64,000 bases of DNA from Gnetum montanum. Its lineage: Eukaryota; Streptophyta; Gnetopsida; Gnetales; Gnetaceae. Under the pieces are notes generated by a model, which saw nothing but the letters and a program-made list of their open reading frames with translations, did no database searches and was not told the origin of the DNA. A program made the translations under genes and the position numbers. Each line of letters opens with the position of its first letter. Position 1 is the first letter of the stretch. The stretch lies in the NCBI GenBank assembly GCA_015680685.1, contig MNCI01005567.1, positions 411,115 through 475,114 on the forward strand, read 5' to 3'. This document shows positions 1 to 11,400 of this stretch, one piece after another.

Positions 1-1029
1 TAGAATTGGTGAGTTTGTAGTTCATATAGTTGACCTAGGGCATACATCCCTAAGATCTCCCTTCTTTCATCATGGAGCCCATCCATGACGTGACACATTA
101 GCATTTTCTCAAAGAACCCATCACCTGGGCATTTATTTAACAATGAATAATATCTTTCTAAGGTCATGTGCAAGGGTTCATGTTGCCCTTGTTTCCATTC
201 TTGGATTTGTCTCCTCAAGGCTGATACTCTTGCACAGGTTTGATATCTTTCATTGAAGAGTTCTATCATTGTCAGCTAATGACGAATTGATTTTGGTTTT
301 AAAGCCTATACCATACTTTTTCTTGGCCAATGAGTGTCATAGGAAAGAGCTTAAGTCTTTTCCATCCATTATCAATATTGTTCCATGCACAAGCATCCTA
401 AAAGGCTTGTAAATGATGTTGTAGATCTAAATCATAGCCTCCTAAAAACTTGGAAAAGTTATTTAAATCAATCCTGGGTAGACAACTTTCATTGTGATGC
501 TTGCAGGATATCTGAATAGCCTCTGTTATATGCATTAGAATTTTAGTGGTTAGTAGGGGTTCATCATTACTAAATAGGTGGTGAGTTTGTAAGTTGAGAC
601 GATGTTGTCTATGTTCATGTTGGCATCCCTGATTTGATCATGGATTCAATTTTCGTATCTACATTGACCCCTCAAGGAATAGTCATCCATGTCATGACCT
701 GACATTGAAAGAGCAGAGGAAGAGAGAGAATTGAAAGACTCATCATGACTTTTGTAAGTCTCCTAATCATCCCCTGGTGTACTCTTGCTAATCATTGAGA
801 AGGTCCTAGGCCTTATGGGCCCCCTTGTTCTATGGGATGTCCCATCCTTACTAAAGGTGTTTGAGTTGGATGACAAGAGTTTTTAAGTATCTTTGCGGTG
901 TTCATAAATATATGAAACTCCTACATAAGATTGCGTACTCCAAATTTCTTCATCATCATAAATTTCATTGGTTCTCTAATGAATTGCCTCGCTAGATGTT
1001 GTGTTATCATTTTCTTGTGAGAGAGACAT
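1..1029 (-). pseudogene. gag of element A, N-terminal part, decayed
   Basis: Capsid-type Gag that would coat the element's RNA. The start ATG is at 1029-1027; the protein begins MSLSQEND, matching the MSS-H starts of gag in B (3810) and C (20100). About 30 codons in comes a Ser-rich linker. Then, between roughly 600 and 250, come the capsid patches also seen in B and D (KDLSSFL near a LFP-type patch, YK-F-ML). Many in-frame TAA and TAG codons stand where glutamine is expected, with at least one frameshift, so it is dead. The C-terminal part lies outside the window. Family membership is firm because three other copies in the window align with it. Confidence 0.78.
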
Positions 1030-1144
1030 TGTTGTGAATTGTGTGTAACTTAATTGAATTTAACTTCTTTCTCTAAAATATATATTGTTAATACTTTGTT
1101 ACAATGATCTTGTATGATATAAGTAATTTAGATAACTAGCACCA

Positions 1145-1163
1145 TCCCTGGTAATGGTGCCAA
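1145..1163 (-). promoter_or_regulatory. Primer-binding site of element A (tRNA-Asp type, decayed)
   Basis: Read on the minus strand directly after the LTR end: TTGGCACCATTACCAGGGAT. The Athila-type site complementary to tRNA-Asp is TGGCGCCGTTGCCGGGGA; every difference here is G to A, as expected from deamination of methylated cytosine on the opposite strand. Identification with tRNA-Asp is from memory of the family. Confidence 0.72.
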
Positions 1164-2017
1164 TGATGAGCGGTGAGGTACCCCTACGTTCAACCATATG
1201 AATATGAGCGTGTATACGTGATCCAATCAAACTCCTCAGATAGACTAGTTGTGGCACCTATATAGTTACAGGTTGATCATAGTTCACTGTCTTCCCACCT
1301 GAAATAGTATTCACTTTGTCACGTATGGTTTAATCTAGAATGAGGTGTATGATGTGAACTCTAATACTATGATGCTCCTAAAGACAATGAGAAATAACTT
1401 GGGTAAACTAATAGACAATGGAAAATGAAATCTAAGCTAGCCTAAGTGCAATGAGCATCCATCATTAATCATCTGTATGCATCTTAGACTTCATGTACTA
1501 CTTATGGGATTAGCAAGCGCACATCACTCAAAGCACTACTTAATACACTACTAGGTTATCATGTAGTGACACTTAAATGTTTGTGATTAAGATGTACTCA
1601 TTTTGCATTATCAATAGAAATAGTAAATGATGATAAAGAAATATTGACTAAGAAAACAATAAATAATAATCAATAATTAAACAATTAGAAACTAAGTGAA
1701 TGCTGCAATGATGGAGTAATTCCAATCTTTATTACTAATTATGTATGTGTCCAAGTACGCCACACTCAAACAAAGGTTTCATACAATTGCAAACATCACT
1801 CTGTAGGCATGCAATTGGGAAAAGAACTAAAAAATAACAAAAAGACTCTCGACTCCTAATGACTAACTAATGACTCCCTTCCTATGCCCAAGTGCTATAT
1901 TTATAGGCTAACATAGAAATCATGATATTGTGTATATGATATCATTACCTAGGCAGTGATATCGTGTTCTTGATATCAAGTATCCAATATTGGGGCCTGA
2001 AAAACCATGATTCATCA
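1164..2017 (-). repeat. 5' LTR of element A
   Basis: 854 bp bounded by TGATGA at 1164-1169 and TCATCA at 2012-2017, which read as TGATGA...TCATCA on the minus strand. The U3 part (right end) carries several GATATC palindromes, then a TATA box at 1896-1905. The U5 end abuts the primer-binding site. It aligns by eye with the LTRs of B, C and D. Confidence 0.88.
1896..1905 (-). promoter_or_regulatory. TATA box of LTR A
   Basis: Minus strand reads GCCTATAAATATAGCACTT, the same context as the TATA boxes in the LTRs of B (3125, 8801) and D (21251). It would start the genomic RNA of the element. Confidence 0.65.
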
Positions 2018-3041
2018 CTATCTTTTTACTATTTCTTTAGACTTTCTTTCACATAATCTACATTATGATCTGCAAAGGAATATTATTAAAAGAATTTCAA
2101 TTATTGATCAAGATATGCAATTTCTTAAAATGCACTTTGCATATGCTTCTTTTTAAATGATTAATAATTCTCTATAGCATATCAATATTCTATTACCTAG
2201 AGTCAAAGAATATTGTAGGTTATTTAACTCTCATATCAATTGGAAAAAATCTATTATTTATTATAATAGTAATATTGATGAGTAGATTACTCTCAAGTCT
2301 TAGAAAATCCTAAGAAAAGATTATATCTTCAAACTTCTAAAAATACCTTTTTCATTTGACCCTAATCTCACTATTTTATGGAATTAGGTGGTTGATAAAA
2401 TTGAAAAAAAAAGCTTAATACATGAAAAATAAAAAGCTTATCCTCACTTGCAAATTTTTTGCACTAGTGAGCAGGATAAGATGAATAAATAATCACCAAA
2501 TCCTAGTTTATATAGACATGAAATAATAAAATATATTTAATCCTATTAGAAGCTTTAGCATAATCTAACTTAATAAAAGCAATATATTGGTTAGTATTAG
2601 AGGCCCACTACATTTCCCCATAAGTTATAATAATATTACTTAAGATGTTTTTGTCCTTAACAAAACCTCTCTACTCTAATTTGATGATATTTTCTATAAC
2701 CTTCTAAATTTGACAAGTCATGCATTTAGCTAAACTTTTGTGTTGTTAAGAAGAGTAATATGTATCCAATTACCAATATGTTAATGATCCCCATTTTAAA
2801 GAAGAAAAATCACACCTTTATTTATATTTCTATCAAGAAAAACATTTAAATAGCTTCTTGGAAAATAAGAGGGTGTTGGAATCCTAAAAAAAGTAAAAAT
2901 AATATTGAAAAAATTCAAAGTACATCACATCACTGAAGAAAGAGTCTAAAGAAAAAATCAAATGATTTTGAGGATGCCTTTTCATGTTTTCATCTTTATA
3001 ACCAATCTTGAAAAACCTTCCTTATGGAATAGAAAAAGGAC
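2018..3041 (-). pseudogene. LINE (L1 type) reverse transcriptase fragment
   Basis: On the minus strand, between about 2600 and 2450, the translation contains AFIKLDYAKA followed by a helical stretch and LGFGDYLF. This is the L1 reverse-transcriptase core around the first catalytic Asp (family pattern: LKLDF-KAYDRV... GFG). Stops and shifts are frequent. The fragment is cut on the left by element A and on the right by element B; the endonuclease half of the same LINE resumes at 9560. The order endonuclease (right) then RT (left) fits one minus-strand LINE split by B. What lies between 2650 and 3041 is poorly conserved. Confidence 0.6.
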
Positions 3042-3677
3042 TAATGAACCATATTTTGCTTGGCTTTGATATTAGATACCTGAAGTGATGTTGGATATCT
3101 GATATCGTGAGATGTGTCCCGGCCTATAAATATAACACTTGGAAGCACAGTTTGGAAGTCATAGTAGTCAATAGAGTAGCCAAAATCTTGCAGTTTTATT
3201 CTATAGTCATAGAGAATAGTCAATGAGTGCTTGCAATGTGGATTTGAGTTAGTTGTACAACATCTTATTTGAGTGGTAATGTACTTGGACACATTTCATG
3301 AATGGTAATAAGATTGAGATTGATTCTTATTCATTGCAACACTTTGACTTAGATTAGATTTACTTNNNNNNNNNNNNNNNNNNNNNNNNNNNNNNNNNNN
3401 NNNNNNNNNNNNNNNNNNNNNNNNNNNNNNNNNNNNNNNNNNNNNNNNNNNNNNNNNNNNNNNNNNNNNNNNNNNNNNNNNNNNNNNNNNNNNNNNNNNN
3501 NNNNNNNNNNNNNNNNNNNNNNNNNNNNNNNNNNNNNNNNNNNNNNNNNNNNNNNNNNNNNNNNNNNNGTAAATTGTGATGATACCACAACTAGTCCCAT
3601 CTAAGGAATTAGACCAGATCATGCATGAATGCTTGTGATTTGTATGGTTGAGCATAGGGGTACCTCATTACTCGTCA
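3042..3677 (+). repeat. 5' LTR of element B (contains assembly gap)
   Basis: Starts TAATGAACC and ends CTCGTCA at 3677, directly before the primer-binding site. TATA box TATAAATAT at 3125-3133. It aligns with the 3' LTR at 8704-9559, but 203 Ns replace what in the 3' copy is about 390 bp. Confidence 0.87.
3366..3568. other. Assembly gap (203 N)
   Basis: Run of N inside the 5' LTR of B. Sequence before the gap matches the 3' LTR up to about 9049 and sequence after it resumes near 9445, so the real missing piece is probably close to 390 bp. Confidence 0.95.
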
Positions 3678-3697
3678 TTAGCACCATTTCCAATGAT
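3678..3697 (+). promoter_or_regulatory. Primer-binding site of element B (decayed)
   Basis: TTAGCACCATTTCCAATGAT directly after the LTR. It differs from the tRNA-Asp-type site mostly by G-to-A changes, and the same site follows the LTRs of A, C and D. Confidence 0.7.
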
Positions 3698-3809
3698 GAT
3701 GCTAGTTATCTAGATTAGTTATATTGTACACAATAATTGTAAACATATTAACAATATATCTTTTAGAAAATATTAATATTTTAAGTCACACACATTATCA
3801 AGTAAAATC

Positions 3810-5340
3810 ATGTCTTCTTCTCATAGGACCAATAAGGCATCGTATGATGAAAACCCTCATAGCAAAGATGTTAGGTTCTATATTGAAGAGAATTGGAGTG
3901 AACAACCTCAAGCAAGGGTTTCATTTACTCATTTCGATCGATACTACATGCAAGGACTACATTCACCTAAGGTGGACAATCCTAGAGAATATGGAGAAAG
4001 TCCTAGAACAAGGAGGGCCTTAAGGCCTAGGACCTCCTCAAAACCTAGAAAAGATAAATTAAGGGATCTTGAAAAGAACTATGGAAGCCATGGTGATTCT
4101 CCTAGTTGCTCATCTTCCTCTTCCTCTTCAACATCTAGTTTTGATGAAGATGAATGTAGGTATAAAGATAGAGCTTCACTATGGGGTCAAGATAAGGATA
4201 GAAATCGAAACTAAGGACAAAATAAAAGACATCAAAATGGGCATAGACAAAATCATCACAATTAGATAAATATAAATAGATATTTTTACCACAACATGTT
4301 TGATGATGGTGAACCCTTGTTGGCCACTGAGAGCATGACATAGATTATAGAGGCAGTTAAAATGCCCCATAGGCATTACAACACAAGTCATATGAATAAC
4401 ATTACTAAATTTGTAGAAGGCTATGATTCTAATCTACAACATTATTTGCAAGCCTTCCATGATGTGCACATCCTACAAAATATTGAAAGTGGGTTGAAAA
4501 AGCTTAAGCTCTTTCCTAGGACACTAATAGACAAAGCTGAAGTGTGGTATAGATCGTTGAAACCAAATTCAATTTGTTGGTGGTCTACAATGCTAAAACT
4601 CTTCAATGAGAAATACCAAGCCTATGTGAGGATGTCCAACTTGAGGAAACAAATCCAAGGTTGGAAGTAAGAAAATCATGAATCCTTGGATGTGGCCTTG
4701 GATAGATACTATTCTCTACTACATAGATGTCCAATCCATGACTTCTCTCAAAAAGAGTAACTTTTCCACATCATAGATGAGCTTCGTAATCAAATGAGAG
4801 AGAGAATTTTGGGATGTATGCTCAAGGTCAACTATATGAACTAGGAACCCATTAGATACAAAGGCTAATTAGGCAAGTGGAAAAAGAAGAAGGAGAGCTA
4901 TGTAAATGGGATAATGTAGAGAAAAATAACTAGGACCTAACTCTTCAAAAGAAAAGGGTTCATATCTATGATAAGGAAAAAGAGGTAGCTCTTGATGAGG
5001 TGATTTTAGAACAAACCTTGCTAATACAAAAGTCTATTGATGAGTATGAAGTAAAGCTAGATAAGATGTTAGAATGGATAAATAAGAAAGTTACAACTTG
5101 TGCAGAAATTGTAGAGGAGAGAGTAATGAAAAAAAATCAAGTAACCACATGAAAATGAGAAAAAGGGACTAAGAGATAGGTAAGAACACTGATAGGAAGA
5201 AAGGAGAAATGGCTATAGAAGAAGAGGCTATAGAATCTACCACCAAAGAAGATGATGGATGTGACATCTACATATATGACCATATTCCTAGTCATGTTAC
5301 ATCTACATGAGTATTGGGCTTTTGCATTGAATCCCAAGTT
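3810..5340 (+). pseudogene. gag of element B, decayed
   Basis: Gag polyprotein, which would form the capsid and package RNA. ATG at 3810 opens a clean 134-codon stretch beginning MSSSHRTNK, chosen because gag of C starts the same way after the same length of leader. Residues about 85-110 are a serine run (SCSSSSSSSTSS). The capsid core is in the frame at 4362-4670, with motifs LQAFHD, NIES, LKLFPR and WYRSLKP shared with D (23129) and, in decayed form, A and C. A charged, possibly coiled region follows (4850-5150). A degenerate zinc-knuckle-like stretch (CDIYIYDH) lies near 5260. Frameshifts near 4215 and 4670 and many TAA and TAG codons make it a pseudogene. Confidence 0.8.
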
Positions 5341-6600
5341 TGTACAAAAGAAAATTCTTAGGAAAGTACATTTTTCATAGAGTAATTATAGATAGTCCTA
5401 CAACCAATTGTACTATCCTACTGGGACTTCTTACCAGCCTCAACACTATCATCCAACATAGTGAAAAAATCCATAGTCATGGGGGAGGCCATCATCAAAC
5501 CAACACTACCCTTACTGTTAGCTGAACCCATATAGATATCACATTCAAAAACCTATTTCCCTGAATAGTTCCACTTCCTCTACCTTAAATCACTACTACC
5601 AATCTCCTAAATATCAGCATCCCACAACATCTTCTATGAAGTTACCACCTCACACCTCTCATCCTTTGTCATATCCTTAATATTTTCATACTTCCCTTCA
5701 CCATATGTCACAACTAGTAACATAGGAAGCTTTAGCATCATGACATCAATGAGATAATGCCACCTATGCTACGAACATACACAAAAATGATAATGCTAGT
5801 AGATCTCCACCACAATCTTGGAAATATCCTTCCTTTAGGATAGTTCCCATGCATAAGCATAACACTCATGGACCTTCCAACTTGTCCAAACTAGCATAAT
5901 GCCAATCTAGTACAACACCCTTCCTCACAAAAAATGATGTCTCCTAATCATATGCAAATGCCAACATTTATTACCACTCCAACACAAGGTAGAAATGATG
6001 AACCTATCATTGTGAAGAGATAGAAGAATCCATACATTACTACTAATAGTAAAGGATGCAGTTGTGGGCCAAAAATTCAAAATATTAACCCAACCCACAA
6101 CAAAGTTTTGGAGCAAGTGTGTGAGAAAAAACCAATATATGTAGTAGCCACTAAACTAGAAGACACCTAGTGGCTTGAAGATGAGAACATAAAATTGTTT
6201 CAAAGATGCAAGGAGGCAATTAATCTGCTTATTACTTATAAACTTAAGAAAATGAACCAAATAGAGGACTTAGACACATATATCTTACACTCTAATTATA
6301 CACCAGAAAAGGATATTAAACATAAAGACCCAAGAATTAAAATAGAAAATCAAGAAGAAGAAGAAAACACATCTAGACTCTTCAAAACGAAAATACCTTC
6401 AAGTGAAAATGAAGATACATCTTTGAATGATCCAAACAAGACTATCACCAATGTTAGATGTGCAACCACATGATTAATTAAACCAGTAATAGTGATAGAT
6501 GGAAAATTGGTGGTGTATAACTAGGGGATTGTCTGGTCCATTTCTCAAATATGCGGCCATAAGATTAGTCATGGAGGAGATGCTCCATCTTGGTTCACGA
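5341..6600 (+). pseudogene. Gag C-terminal linker and conserved tail of element B
   Basis: After the zinc-knuckle position the translation is rich in Pro, Tyr, Gln, Ser and His (about 5400-5900), like the linker between Gag and protease in element C. A charged segment with the clean frame 6195-6473 follows. The region closes at about 6500-6600 with a pattern shared with D at 45880-45955: VWS-x2-QI-x2-H-x2-S-x-GxD followed by WF-x-NQQVLF. No protease active site (D-S/T-G or similar) is recognisable. What the conserved tail does is unknown. It reads as protein in both copies, with TAG or TAA where Gln or Trp codons would fit. Confidence 0.5.
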
Positions 6601-8703
6601 ACTAATAAGTTCTTTTTACTTTTTTATTTTACAAATCTTTATCATTTTTCCATTTCTTTCAAAATTTTCCAATTCTTAATATGTTTTCCATTTCTTAATA
6701 TTTTTATTTTATTTTCTTTATAATTTTCTCATTTTCTAATTCATTTTATTTATGTTTATGAATGTCTTATATGTTTCCATTAATAATATTTCTAGGTCAT
6801 GATGCAAAATTTAATGCTATGTGTTGGGTTTTTGTTCTATGGTATCAAGCTGAATGGGTAAGTAATTGTGTAAAGTAGTGAGACCACCTCATCCATCCCT
6901 CCAATTCTTTGAATAAAAGGTCTTTATCATGGAAACAATTTGGTTCTTCTTTTATGAAACTAAAATTCATGAATGATCATTTACCTTGAAAAAAGAGGGA
7001 ATGACCAAGTGCAAATGGTAAAGGGTGTGACTTTAAGGGGACTTATTGGTTTCTTTTCTTGACTTCCTTCATGTGGTTTATGACTCCTCTTGGAATATAT
7101 CATCACTCCTCCATTGATCAATAATAGAAAGCTAAAAGTATTTCCATGGTGTGGTTTCCATCTAAAAAAATTAAAAAAAAAAGAAAAAAAGAGAGAAAAA
7201 AAATAATGGAAATTCAAAGCACATCCCTTAGACACAATAATGGATGACAAGCATTGGTTATGGGGTTGGAAAGACATGTTACCCATGTCTAAAGGTATCC
7301 CTATAACTAAGGTCCTTTCTTCCTTCTTCTCTTTTCTTCTCTTTTTGGACTGATGATTGTTCTTTAAGGTGGTTATGGACTCATGGTGGTCGATACGAAG
7401 GAACACATTAATGCAAGCTCACTATTCATGGTTTGGACTTGGTTTGAACTTGACGGATAGGTATGCTGATCATTTTAATTACATTTTCACAAGAACCTAT
7501 TGTGGACATGGTCAAGTATCTTACATCCTAATCTCTACAATCTCTCCTCATCCCATTATTCACCTCACTACTACATGTGATTATGAGCCTTTTGGTTTTG
7601 TGTAGTATAGTGTAAAATCCCAACCACGATAGTTGTGTGTTGTTTGGAATAAAGACATGATTTATATTTAACTTCTAGGATTCCCATGAACATATATAGA
7701 AGTGGTTATGGAAGGGCATTATGGCAAGAGCCTACTTTGGGGAGGACCCACTTGCATAAATTTTGTTGATCATGACTTTGAACTAACCTTCAAATCTTCC
7801 AAAACATCAATGAATATTTCTCTGAATTTATGCATGATTTTGGGACTACTCATCCATTTCATTAATTTTCCTACATTTCTATTTCCATATCCATTAATAT
7901 TTATTAGCCACCTCCTAAATCAGACCTTTGGTTTCAATTATTTGAAAACTTATGTGCTTCTGGAGTTACACTTATTAGCGTCTGTTCTGAAATTTTTATA
8001 ACATTGTATTTTCAAACATCATGGTAACTAGTACTAATTGATAAAAAAAATGTAAATAGCTTGATGATTTTAGTTACGTCATAGTCTTGGGCATAGTATG
8101 CTATCATCACCTTGTACCTAAATGTAAACTAAGGGATTTGAAAAGGGTTAATTATTAAGGAAAATTTGTGAAACTAATGTGGATTCTTTAGTAACTATAG
8201 GTGATACTAAAAGAAATTCCTAAGGAAGAAGGTATTTAACTAGGCATGAAAAAAAATCCAAGAGGGGGATGCCAAAGGATATGCCCATGGACAAATCGTA
8301 GCACATTCAACATAGCATCTCAAACTTTGCATGTTTACTAGATTCATGGGATGATGAGAAGAAATTTCAGTCCATCCTTCAAGAATCTTCCATATAACCA
8401 AAGAAGCATTAACATAATAATTAAGGTTGGAAGTTTGCCATAGCTAGCGACAACATAGAAGAATAATATTTAGTGGATTTTTGAAGACCTCTACAAATTT
8501 TGTGATATTTAATGTCTGTCCAATCGTTTTGTCACTATATCATTTTATATGCATCCACTCGAATAAAATTTTGTAATGTAGCACTCAGAGTTAGTCAGTA
8601 GTTTGCATATTAGTTAATAATCTCATACCTTCCCAATATTTTGTAAGTAACTTATTCTTCTTTTTGTTGACTTGAGATGAGGTTTCATTCAGTCATGGGG
8701 GTA
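6600..8703 (+). other. Non-coding 3' region of element B, conserved in D
   Basis: Starts with about 170 bp of T-rich sequence, then AT-rich sequence with no credible coding frame up to the 3' LTR. Landmarks shared with D are ACATGTTACCCATGT-like sequence at 7275 (46598 in D), GCCTACTTTGGGGAGGACCC at 7730 (47080 in D) and CCATCC-rich sequence at 6885 (46270 in D). Short open frames here do not correspond between the copies. A purine-rich patch ending ATGGGGGTA at 8694-8703 is the likely polypurine tract. Confidence 0.65.
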
Positions 8704-9559
8704 TGATGAACTGTATCTTTCCTGGCTCCAATATTGGATATCTGATATCGAGGGTCATGAAGCAATGTTGGATGTCCAATTCACATGATATGTGCCTGCC
8801 TATAAATATAACATTTGGATGCATGGTTTGGGAGTCATATTAGTCAATAGAGTAGTCAAAATCTTTTAGTTTTATTTCATAGTCTTAGAGAATAGTTACT
8901 GAGTGACCCTAGTGTGGATCTAAGTTAGTTGTATGGTATCCTATTTGAGTGGCAATGTACTTGGATACATTCCATGAACGGTAATAAGATCAAGATTGAT
9001 TTTTATTCATTATAGAAATTTAACTTAGATTAGATTTAATTTTTATGAAATTTACTTTTTATGTACTTAGTTAATATTTATGTTTCCATACATATTTATG
9101 AATCGGTGAAATGAGCATGACTAACTTTGAGCATAAACACGTATTCACTTGGTAACTCCAACAATGTTATTGCTTGGTTTATCTAGTAGTATAGTGCTTA
9201 GTAATCCCAGTAGTGCATATGGGGGTTCAGGATGTGTACGACAAGTTGGGAATGGACACTCATTGTCCATAGGCTATTTTAGACTTTACTTTCTATTATT
9301 AATTAGCTTAAATAATTGATTTCTTTATTAATGTTAAAAGTAGCATAAGGTTGAAATAACATCAATAATCATATGCCTCACTTTGGACTAAACTATACGT
9401 GACAAAGATACCACTAGTCCAAGTGGGAAGACAACAAATTTTGATAAGGGCACAACAATCTAGATGCCACAACTAGTTCCATTCACGAAATTTAACTAGA
9501 TCATGCATGAATGCTTGTGATTTGTATGGTTGAACATAGTGGCACCTCACTGCTCATCA
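8704..9559 (+). repeat. 3' LTR of element B
   Basis: 856 bp, TGATGAA...CTCATCA. TATA box TATAAATATA at 8801-8810, with GATATC palindromes upstream (8740-8750). It is followed by the target copy AGGAT. Confidence 0.88.
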
Positions 9560-11400
9560 AGGATCATACCTTCCTCTTATTCAAAAGCACCCTCATGGGT
9601 TGTTACATCTTTCTAAAGGGTTTTTTGTAAAGAGAAGGAGAAAACTCTTTTTAAAGACAAAATAATATGTCAATCAAAAATAATAAACAAATAGCAAAAA
9701 AAGTTGAAAGCTTCCCATCCTTAAGCCTCTTCATGAAAAACATGAAAGAGATCATATCCAATAATGTTCTAAGGCTTGTAAAAAATTTTTTATTTGAAAA
9801 TAATCAAATCTTGAAGCTTTACCATTAGCTAAACTAAATGTAGCTACTTTGATTTTTTCCACTCTATTTTCTACTTGAAGAATATTCACACTTTTGTTAT
9901 AAGATGATAAATATGCGTACTAGAGGCCTCAAAGGTTTTCTTACTTAAACCTTCAAAAGAAAAATAATTTACTAAAAAGCTATTAATAGTCTTGAGGTTT
10001 ATAAGGATGGAATCCTTTATATAAAGTGATTCTTATTTAGGTACTTGAATCTTTTATTTTAGAATTTAAAAAAAAATCCTTGCAAGCTTTATTTTTAAGT
10101 TTTAGTTAGGACATGCAACATTTAGTGAGAGTATTTATAGCTTCAAAAGAATTCCAAAATTATTTAGCATAACAAGATTTAGCTAAGGATTTTTGAGTTT
10201 CAAAATTAAAGGGATTCTAGTTTTTTAAAAAGTTGAATTTTCTTGACAAATTCTGCAAGATCTTCTTCAACTTGACACTTTCACTTAGCAAATTTCTTTG
10301 TAGATCATTTTACATAATTTATGACTCTATAAGTAGTTCAATTTCATAAATCAATCCAACTAATATCACTAGTAGGCATTTTTTTTATGCATTCCATAAA
10401 GACTTCAAAATATTTTTCACATAGGTTCCTGTGAATGTATTAGCATTTATATGAAAAAGCTTCTACCTTTGAAAGGATGAAAAATTAATTCAAAAGAGAA
10501 AAATATCAATAAAAAATTGGTATGATAAAGTAGTATTTATATGTACTTCTACTTTACTTATAGGCTTCCAAAAATAAACATTAAACATGTAAAATCTACC
10601 CACTTAATAATAAATTCTATCATTTTTTATTGGTAATTACATCAAGTATAGCGTTTCTCACTTGAATGATCTAGAAATAAAGAAATAACATTAGAAACAA
10701 AATATTTTTCTATAAAATTACACCAATCTTCTTTTTCTTAAGAATGCATATTAAGAAGAAGACCATCAAGTTTATCTAAATGAATTTCAACCATATTGAA
10801 TACATATCCAATAATCCAAAGAAATTTATGTAGAGATAGAATATATTTTAAAATCTCTTATTGATTTTTCAAATTAATAGGAGCATAAGTAGTATAGACT
10901 CAAGGTCTCTTTTTTCACTATGATAAGTAATCGAAATAACTCTTCCAAGATTTTTAGAGCCAAAATTCAAAACTTTTCTAATCCATTTTTTGTTATCTAG
11001 AATAGCAACAACTCCTTTATTAACTTCATGAATAGTAGAAAAAACATTGTAATTTTTTAAAATGCATTTACCAAAAAAACTAATATTATGCATTGAAATC
11101 TTTATCTCTTACAAGAATAGAAAATTTGAATGTAAAAAACTATGTGAAAGCTACTTCCTAGCAATCTTTACTTGAGACTTAAGAAAGCTCCCAAACATTC
11201 CATAATAAAACTAACATTGAGATGTGGGGGAGGAGGCTTCCATTCTTAATTTGTTAAGCTCAACATTTTCCTCACAATCCATGTTATTAATGGATGAGAA
11301 AACATTTAATGTAGTAGTATAAGCAAAGAGAAATGGAGTTACCTTAAGGATTTTTAAATTGAAATTGGTATTTGCAACCCTCTTCTTTTTGTAGTGCACT
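9560..11400 (-). pseudogene. LINE (L1 type) endonuclease region
   Basis: Minus strand. The frame at 11093-10869 contains KNLGRVISITYHS. After a frameshift the translation continues YAPINLKNQ, then WIIGYVFNMVEI-LDKLDG, a patch with EKEDWCNFIEKYF, and WVDFTC near 10570. This order follows the L1 apurinic-type endonuclease pattern (YAPN... GGDFN... D-W... R-DR). The first catalytic patch has GYVFN where GGDFN is usual, and the protein is full of stops. It lies upstream (right) of the RT fragment at 2018-3041, from which element B separates it. About 9565-10200 is the spacer between the two domains and shows little recognisable sequence. Confidence 0.6.

Larger units (their letters stand above)
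1..2017 (-). mobile_element. Element A: Athila-like Ty3/gypsy retrotransposon, 5' part only
   Basis: The element reads leftward and leaves the window at position 1. Visible in order are a 5' LTR (1164-2017), a decayed primer-binding site (1145-1163), a leader and the first part of gag (1029 down to 1). The LTR has the same ends (TGATGA...TCATCA), the same TATA context and the same leader layout as elements B, C and D, so all four are one family. It is inserted in the LINE whose RT fragment starts at 2018. The 5-bp target copy on this side would be CTATC (2018-2022); its partner lies outside the window. Pol content is unknown, so A could be autonomous like C or pol-less like B and D. Confidence 0.85.
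3042..9559 (+). mobile_element. Element B: complete but pol-less Athila-like LTR retrotransposon
   Basis: 6518 bp. The 5' LTR starts at 3042 (TAATGAA, first G lost) and the 3' LTR ends TCATCA at 9554-9559. Flanking target duplications are AGGAC (3037-3041) and AGGAT (9560-9564), differing by one C-to-T change. Inside are a primer-binding site, a gag-like reading region to about 6600, and then 2.1 kb of non-coding sequence running straight into the 3' LTR. I find no RT, RNase H or integrase motif in any frame. Element D has the same truncated layout and a homologous non-coding part, so this looks like a transposed non-autonomous subfamily. It is inserted in a LINE. Confidence 0.85.

Noticed and set aside
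4135-4391. Minus-strand frames over 4135-4391
   Set aside because: Shadows of gag of element B; no homology of their own.
7321-8001. Plus-strand frames 7357-7605 and 7702-8001 as genes of B
   Set aside because: The homologous part of D has no matching frame, so nucleotide conservation is not protein conservation.
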